DNA from: Pseudisothecium myosuroides
Lineage: Eukaryota > Streptophyta > Bryopsida > Hypnales > Lembophyllaceae
Reading direction: 5' to 3'
DNA length: 64,000 bases
Assembly: GCA_951799445.1 (NCBI GenBank)
Contig: OX637288.1
Span: forward strand, 7,504,501 to 7,568,500
In this document: piece after piece, positions 58,600 to 64,000 of the stretch
How the letters are laid out: each line of letters starts with the position of its first letter
Position numbering within the stretch: position 1 is the stretch's first letter
Notes under the pieces: model-generated
Seen by the model: the letters and a program-made list of their open reading frames with translations, nothing else
Told to the model about the DNA's origin: nothing
Databases searched by the model: none
Made by a program: the position numbers and the translations under genes

Positions 58600-58740
58600 C
58601 CTCACTATATCCTGCAACAACAAGAATCGGAGACATGAGTTTCAAACATCTGGAGAAGTTGCAAACCATAGTTTTCTTAACTAACTTAAATATGACTCTG
58701 TAGATATATAACGTAGAGGATAGAAAACACCGATATTATT
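58600..58740. repeat. Remaining stub of the BTB D 5' UTR intron
   Basis: It matches 12200-12420 and 41925-42070 up to 'gatagaaaacaccgatatt', then the similarity ends abruptly. The partner part of the unit reappears only at 63712. Confidence 0.7.
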
Positions 58741-59390
58741 TTCAATAAGAACTAGTAACTGCATTCACCCCTCGAACCAATCAACATAATGACTATGAAT
58801 TACTTCCCATTTCGATCAATGCTACGATTGCAACAAAATGAGGAATAAAGAAAACCATCTCCACCACAAATGCACCTGAAACCTACATCACGCTACGGAG
58901 TCCATTTAGTAGGTTAATGAAGGAGCATTTTGGGGGAACAAGAGGATTCTTAGAAACTACAATTTTTTGCAAAAAAGTTCAATTTCACTTGCATAAATTC
59001 TCTCTCGATGAAAAATTCAACTGCATATACTTGAAGTGGGTCACATCGCTCATTTGCGTACTGATGGACAATTCTACGTTAGGGCCTCTTGCTTATGGAA
59101 CCTGGAAAGCTCGGGATGCGCTCATCAAGCACTTCCATGTCATGAAGAGGTCTGCAAAATGTTTATGCAGGAGAGAATCCCATATTCAATGGAAAAGGTT
59201 CACCTTCTGCATTGTAATAAAAACTAAAACTTGCTGTAAATTCCCCGAATTGTTTGCCTTCAAAGCGAAACGTCCGTGACTGTGTTTCCTTCTTCAGGGG
59301 TGACGATTCCTTGGTCGATGCAGTTTAATAAGGCCTGATAAACACGCAACCCTACCCGAGACCCTAAAATTCAAACTCCAAATGCCACAT
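58741..59390 (+). other. Unassigned stretch with a 120-residue frame
   Basis: An ATG-initiated frame at 58917-59279 (+) has no recognised motif. The opposite strand also shows short protein-like stretches here. Neither is convincing alone. Confidence 0.25.
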
Positions 59391-59399
59391 TTTACTCGT

Positions 59400-59992
59400 C
59401 CTTGAGATGTTTGAGTTCCTCATTGTGCAGCACGTAACTAGCGTCCACCTGCTCATTCTTTGTGCAAACAACCACTAGGAATCAACATTACAACAAAATT
59501 GCATGTTCGATTCTCCATAGGTTTGAATGACCTAAACTTCGGGGTTTTTCGAATGAATCAAGCACATGGTTCCAATTCAGAAAATTGTCAGGAAGAATAA
59601 TAGTTGAAGAATAATGAAATCCCTTCCGGTAGCACACCAATCGGCACCGGGCTCGTCCTGAAGCAGTTTGACACTCTGACGCTCGTTCTTTGTTCGATTG
59701 CAAGTGCTCCCGTCCCGCTCTGAGCTCCGCAACTTGGCTTGCCAGCAGCTTGTCCACCTTCTGCAACCGGCGAAGCTGTTGAATACAACATTGCGCATCG
59801 TGGCAACAGCAACTTGGCCAAACAGGGGTCTTCAGAATTCGCGGCTTCTGGGATCTCGGCGGCTCCAATTCTCAAGATTCGTACTTCTGCGAAATTAGTT
59901 TGAGCGTTTCGGAGGAAGCACTTGCCCCATTGTCTGAGATCGAGACTCAGGAGCTTGGGATTGGGATCGTGGTTCCTTCCACCAAAGAGCAA
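59400..59992 (-). other. Possible small coiled-coil gene, minus strand
   Basis: The minus-strand frame around 59820-59640 contains a heptad-like stretch (IQQLRRLQKVDKLLASQVAE) followed by AELRAGREHLQSNKER. A donor GTGTGC near 59640 and an acceptor GAGCAG near 59448 could join it in frame to VDASYVLHNEELKHLKDE and a stop at about 59403. The only upstream initiator in that frame is a TTG, so the true start or an upstream exon is missing. Base composition is GC-richer than the surroundings. It would be transcribed divergently from the AP2-like gene. No family recognised. Confidence 0.3.
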
Positions 59993-60059
59993 ACCCTAAC
60001 AGAAAGCCAGCGTCCCACTATCTCAGGTTGAACGACCACCCAAAATTGATGGGGTTATT

Positions 60060-60372
60060 AAACCATTTATGTATTAGATAACCGATGAGCCGCGCTAGCG
60101 GCGAATAGGTTATCGGACATAATCGGTTGTTCATCTTTCAATCTCAACCTTTGATCTTCATGATCCAAGGGTGTAGGAAGCAAGTTGAAAGGAAAGAAGG
60201 TTATGAGTTGCAACTTGCAATGGGAATGGTGACCGGTTGCAAATGGGGCTGTGCCATGTGCCACGTTAGAGTTGAAAAATCAACAACCGGTTATGAATTG
60301 CAACTTGTTGTGGCAATGGTGACGGGTTGCCAATGGGATGAGTGTTGAAAAGTCAACAACCGGTTATGAAAT
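60060..60372. repeat. Dispersed repeat with internal tandem units
   Basis: Reverse-complement partner of 2615-3010. Here the unit 'ggttatga.ttgcaacttg' ... 'gttgaaaa.tcaacaaccgg' of about 100 bp is present twice in tandem, and a shorter inverted copy lies at 60117-60147. Confidence 0.6.
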
Positions 60373-60439
60373 TCTTCGCGTTTCCAGACTTCGAGACTGC
60401 CACGTGTCTTCTTCCTCCCTCTTTGACACTTTCATGGTC

Positions 60440-60530
60440 TTCATACCCCCTTTGTTCCCCCCCTTCGAATCCCCCTCGTCGTGTTCCCCCCTTTGATTCG
60501 TGCAGTCCCCCCCCCAATTGTCTGTAAAAA
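60440..60530. repeat. C-rich, pyrimidine-biased tract
   Basis: Repeated runs of 5-9 C with 'ttcga' or 'tttga' between them, about 400 bases upstream of the AP2-like start codon. It may be promoter sequence; no TATA box is obvious. Confidence 0.4.
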
Positions 60531-60909
60531 GCCACCCAAACTCTTCTGCAGTTGCGCTACATAATTATAGTGAGCTCACCAGGAACCTTGTGACTCAGAT
60601 TTCCCTTCTGGAGCTGTTGTAGACGCTTGCATGTTCCACTTTCTCCTCCTTTTCGACCTCGAGCGTCACCCACTTCTTGGTTGTCAGTTGTGCGGAACGA
60701 GTATGGTTTCACGAGCACTATCGGTAGGCAAATAGAGGTTGGGGAAATTGAGAGGTTCTGGGTAGATTTGGGTATTGTTTCAGGAGCAATCAAGGAAGGT
60801 TCTGATCGACACTTGCATCGAGCTCATCGGTCGCACTTGCGTAATTGTTGTGTGTGTTCGTGCAGTTTGTCGCCCTAGCTCTTGAGTTTGCATTTGATAG
60901 TCTCTAGTC

Positions 60910-62930
60910 ATGAGACTATTCCAGTTGGGTGCGGAATATTGTGGACATTTCATGGACGAGGATTTGAGGGAGGATTACGGTATGGATCCGTGGATGCTTT
61001 CGAAAATCCGTCACGCAAGCTTGAATTGTAATGAAGCAATTGATAGGTCACTGCATTATTCTACTCTGGAGTTAGATTTGGACGCAATCCAACGCGGTGA
61101 ATACCCTTTTTGGGTGGTGGACCTCAATGAAGACGATTATTTAATTCCAGGTTTCTTGTCAATTTTGGATTCCGAGCTACGGTGGGTGAACGCAGTCCAA
61201 GCATCACTAAATGATTGGGTGGACATTGGGCGTCGAACGTTTGTGTACTCCTTCTGGAAATCATGTATGGATGACATGAGGGAGGGTCCTCGTGAAGATT
61301 CCTCAGAGTCCTCAATACCGTCTTACGCCGTTGTTGTGTCAGCAGTGGTTCTGCTGTCTCTGGTATACCTATACCTCACGGGGAATGTCGACAGCGGGGA
61401 CTCTAAAGCATACTCACGTAGTTCTTTAGATTTTCGAGATATTTACGTAGCAATAGTCCTGTTCCTAGGCGCCTATGTTTGGATTAAGTTCAGAGAGGTA
61501 GCCTTCAAAGGAGTGCACCCCAGAAAACTGGTGGACAAACAAGGTGGCACCAAGGTGGTGTATGATGCACGATTGAAACCTCCCATGTGGAACGGCGAAA
61601 AAGTGGCAAGGCTCGATCTTGGGCGGTTCGCCACCCCGCAAGAGGCACACAATAAGTTTCTCATCGCTGCCTTCTACTACAACAGAGATGCAGGTTTGCT
61701 GGATGGCTGGTTTCAGGTCCCACCCATGAGCGAGGGAGAACGACGTCTCGCTGGCGAGGAGAAGAGGAAGTGGGTGATAGGTCAAGCAAAGAAGGTTTAG
61801 GAAGATTTCAAAAAGAAGAAGGCGGAGACAGCCTTGTTGCTGCAAGAATTGTTTGAAGCTTGTGAAGATCAGGTGACGCAAGAGCAACATGAGGTAAATG
61901 TGGATTTTTCTATGTCGAGCTTGTTGAACTCAGCTGAACATGAACGGTCAGCCCTTGTGAGTCAGGCGGAGAACTCGGGAATGGGTGTGGCCATGCTGGA
62001 CAATCATGGTTTGGATTGCGCATCTCATTCTTTCGATGGAATGCATGAGGTAAGCAACTTATGCCTTCTGCTTTTGAGTGGTTTTCACTGGTAGAAAGGA
62101 ATCTGTTTTTCAGGTCTTGTTCCCGTGAGAGAATTCTAGTGCATTGAAGCATTAAATTATGTACGATTTGGATACTCCATGAATAACCGATGGATAATTC
62201 GTGTTTCAAGTTGCACCTAGGGATCCAGTCACATTTTTACCTTGAAATAATGCATTTACAGAGTATCTTCAACCAGCATCTTTGGATGTGATAGAACCAA
62301 GAAGTCTTTCATATGGCCATGTGTTGGCTTTAGAAATGGATGATTTCTAAAACCACGGGAAAGAAAGCTTAGGATTTAGTGGGTTTCTGCCTTTATTACA
62401 AATGCACTAGCCTCGTTGGTTTAGGTTTCTGACAGCGTTTGATGGATGATGTTCAGGGGCTTGCGCTTGCAAATGGCCATAACCTTGGTTCTCCAGAAGG
62501 ATCTGCTCTACCAGTTTCACAACTGCCACCCAACACCGAGAGTGGAATGAGTCTGCATGGCAGTGACCCTTTGGACTTACTTCAAACACTTGTGCGCACT
62601 CTTCAGCAACAGATTTATGATCAGCAACAACAAATTTCTGATCAGAAACAGAAAATCCAAGAATTTGGTGCCCAAATTTTTTTGTTGCAACATCAGCAAC
62701 GAATTCAGCAGCAACAACTCCAGGAATCCCGGATTCAAAATCCTCAGTGGCCATGCCAGTTTGGCTTTCAACAGCAGCTGCAAGACTTCAACCAAGGATT
62801 TCCAAGCTTTGAGGTGGAGATGGAGCAGAGCATGCATCAAAATAATTACCTCGGCTTCATGGCTCCGCTGCCTGATAGAGGGGAAGTCCAGGAAGGCTTC
62901 TCAGAGTTGGATACACTTATGTACATGTAG
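60910..62930 (+). CDS. AP2/ERF-like protein with two membrane segments and a Q-rich C terminus; one in-frame TAG
   Basis: Exon 1 is 60910-62049, the intron 62050-62456 (GAG/GTAAGC donor, GTTCAG acceptor, phase 0), exon 2 62457-62930. Together 537 codons, with a TAG at codon 297 (61798-61800). Residues 1-135: acidic, unrecognised. Two hydrophobic segments at about 138-157 and 178-194. Residues 218-260 resemble an AP2/ERF domain (VYDARLKPP, ARLDLGRFATPQEAHNKFLIAA), like the LG.F.T.EEAA.AYD.AA pattern. After the TAG the same frame continues as lysine-rich, then acidic sequence, and exon 2 is a Gln-rich coiled coil (about 62580-62730). If the TAG is real, the product is a 296-residue membrane protein without the Q-rich part. 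Function is inferred only: a membrane-held transcription regulator would be one reading. Confidence 0.55.
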
Positions 62931-63711
62931 AGTGATTTGGCTGTCGCAGTAATTTCATGGTAGCATATAAGTTTTACACAGAATATAGTACGGTACACTT
63001 CATACATTAGTGGGAAAGGTTACATTAAGAAATTTCAAGTCTTCTGTTTTATATTCACTTGAATGGAAGTATGTTTTACTCTTAGTCTGTGGCTTGGCAA
63101 TATTGTCGCTAGAGTTGCAATTTCTTAATGGCAATGATAATTAAGAATGAAAAGAACAAATATAAAAACCTTAATTGTTGTGCATCCTACCCTTGATCCC
63201 TAAATCCTGAGTCATTCCTCTGCAGCAATATTGCAAGTACCCCATATTACAATTGAGAATGACACTAGGTTAAACAGTGTGATGCGAGATCATTTACAGT
63301 AAAATTTCCCCAAGTGTTAGGCACCTAATATGTAAAACCACAAGATGACTATTGACAAAGTCCTATTTGTTGAACATGATATCTAGGTTTCTTTTCTTAT
63401 GGTAAAGAATCAGATAGAGAGCAATTGCTCGCAAAAAAGAATGCCTAGACTTGGAGCAATGAATTTCAGATCGTAGACACAAGTTAGAGGAAAGTGCTTG
63501 ATCTATGGCGGTGAAGAAAAATTGTCAACTGGACCACGCATCATCTGGTTGGCATGATCACCAAGTAGATTACAAAAGAAAAATGAATGAATACACAAAA
63601 TTTGCTTTTAAGAAATCGCACATCAATTTCCTTGCTCCTTGATTTATCAAGGTCTGTTGGGATTACGACCACAAGAGCAAGTTTCGCTGCTATCGATCTA
63701 AACATGGTGCC
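62931..63711. other. Downstream region, no gene supported
   Basis: The 3' UTR of the AP2-like gene should lie at its left. The rest is unassigned. Confidence 0.4.
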
Positions 63712-64000
63712 CCTCACTTCGTGTAATCTCGTTCAACTTTCTTGCAAATGCAATACCCCTAGACTTGGAAGATGTGAAGACAAACGCAAATGTGAAGAAA
63801 TACATGACATCAAGTATATAAATACAACCCCTTTTTAAACAAAAAATCGATGAATCACACTTAGGAACACAAGCACAATGCTCTACTTTCACACTTCAGT
63901 GCCAAACAAAACCTCAATCTCCGAACCACACCAAATGACATTCTGATGTGCGTGTTTGAAGCTTCCAAACCTTAGCTACTGCAAACACTAGTGTACAGCA
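63712..64000. repeat. BTB-unit 5' flank, runs off the window
   Basis: It matches 12950-13260, 23380-23690 and 42600-42900 ('cctcacttcg.gtaat', 'tgcaatacccc', 'aacccctttttaaac', 'tgaagcttccaaacc'). It is the distal part of the flank missing from copy D. The small frames here are not conserved in the sister copies. Confidence 0.7.

Noticed and set aside
1..64000. CRISPR array, rRNA, LTR retrotransposon or virus-derived gene
   Set aside because: I looked for regularly spaced repeats, long terminal direct repeats, reverse transcriptase or capsid motifs and rRNA blocks and saw none that could be supported.

Overview
The window looks like nuclear DNA of a land plant. It carries a two-exon temperature-induced lipocalin (TIL) gene of the plant type, GT-AG introns, and plant-style transposons (CACTA, Mutator-like foldback, Harbinger-like, Tc1/mariner-type MITEs, a tRNA-derived SINE). 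The background is AT-rich and gene-poor. A piggyBac element is, to my knowledge, poorly documented in land plants, so a bryophyte, fern or lycophyte seems more likely than a seed plant; that is inference, not proof.

Layout. 1-3.5 kb: unassigned sequence with small repeats. 4.7-6.9 kb: TIL on the minus strand with a tandemly repeated leader region, a TATA box and a distal G-box. 6.9-9.5 kb: MITEs. 10-25.8 kb, 30-43 kb and 52-64 kb: successive copies of a long unit that carries a BTB/POZ gene on the minus strand. The unit order is 3' flank, single coding exon, 5' UTR intron, TATA promoter, spacer. Copy A (11.5-12.2 kb) is intact with its promoter. Copies B (22 kb) and C (41 kb) are pseudogenes. 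Copy D (57.9-58.6 kb) has an intact coding exon but has lost the ancestral promoter and first exon. In its place stands about 5 kb that includes an AP2-like, two-transmembrane, Q-rich gene (60.9-62.9 kb) whose frame is broken by one TAG.

The most unusual content is transposon biology. A 6.07-kb piggyBac element (33760-39829) has perfect 13-bp terminal repeats, TTAA on both sides, a recognisable DDD transposase and a C-terminal Cys/His motif, but in-frame stops. At least six further TTAA-flanked, non-coding elements ending in CCCCTAA-like termini are scattered through the window, plus one long eroded relative and one remnant. Because the BTB unit is duplicated, unoccupied sister sites for several insertions lie in the same window, which fixes element boundaries and target duplications by direct comparison.

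Functionally only three genes look like live candidates: TIL (stress-related lipid-binding protein), BTB copy A, and possibly BTB copy D. The AP2-like gene is interesting but has a nonsense codon as assembled. Most other sequence is duplicated flank, MITEs and unassigned AT-rich DNA.
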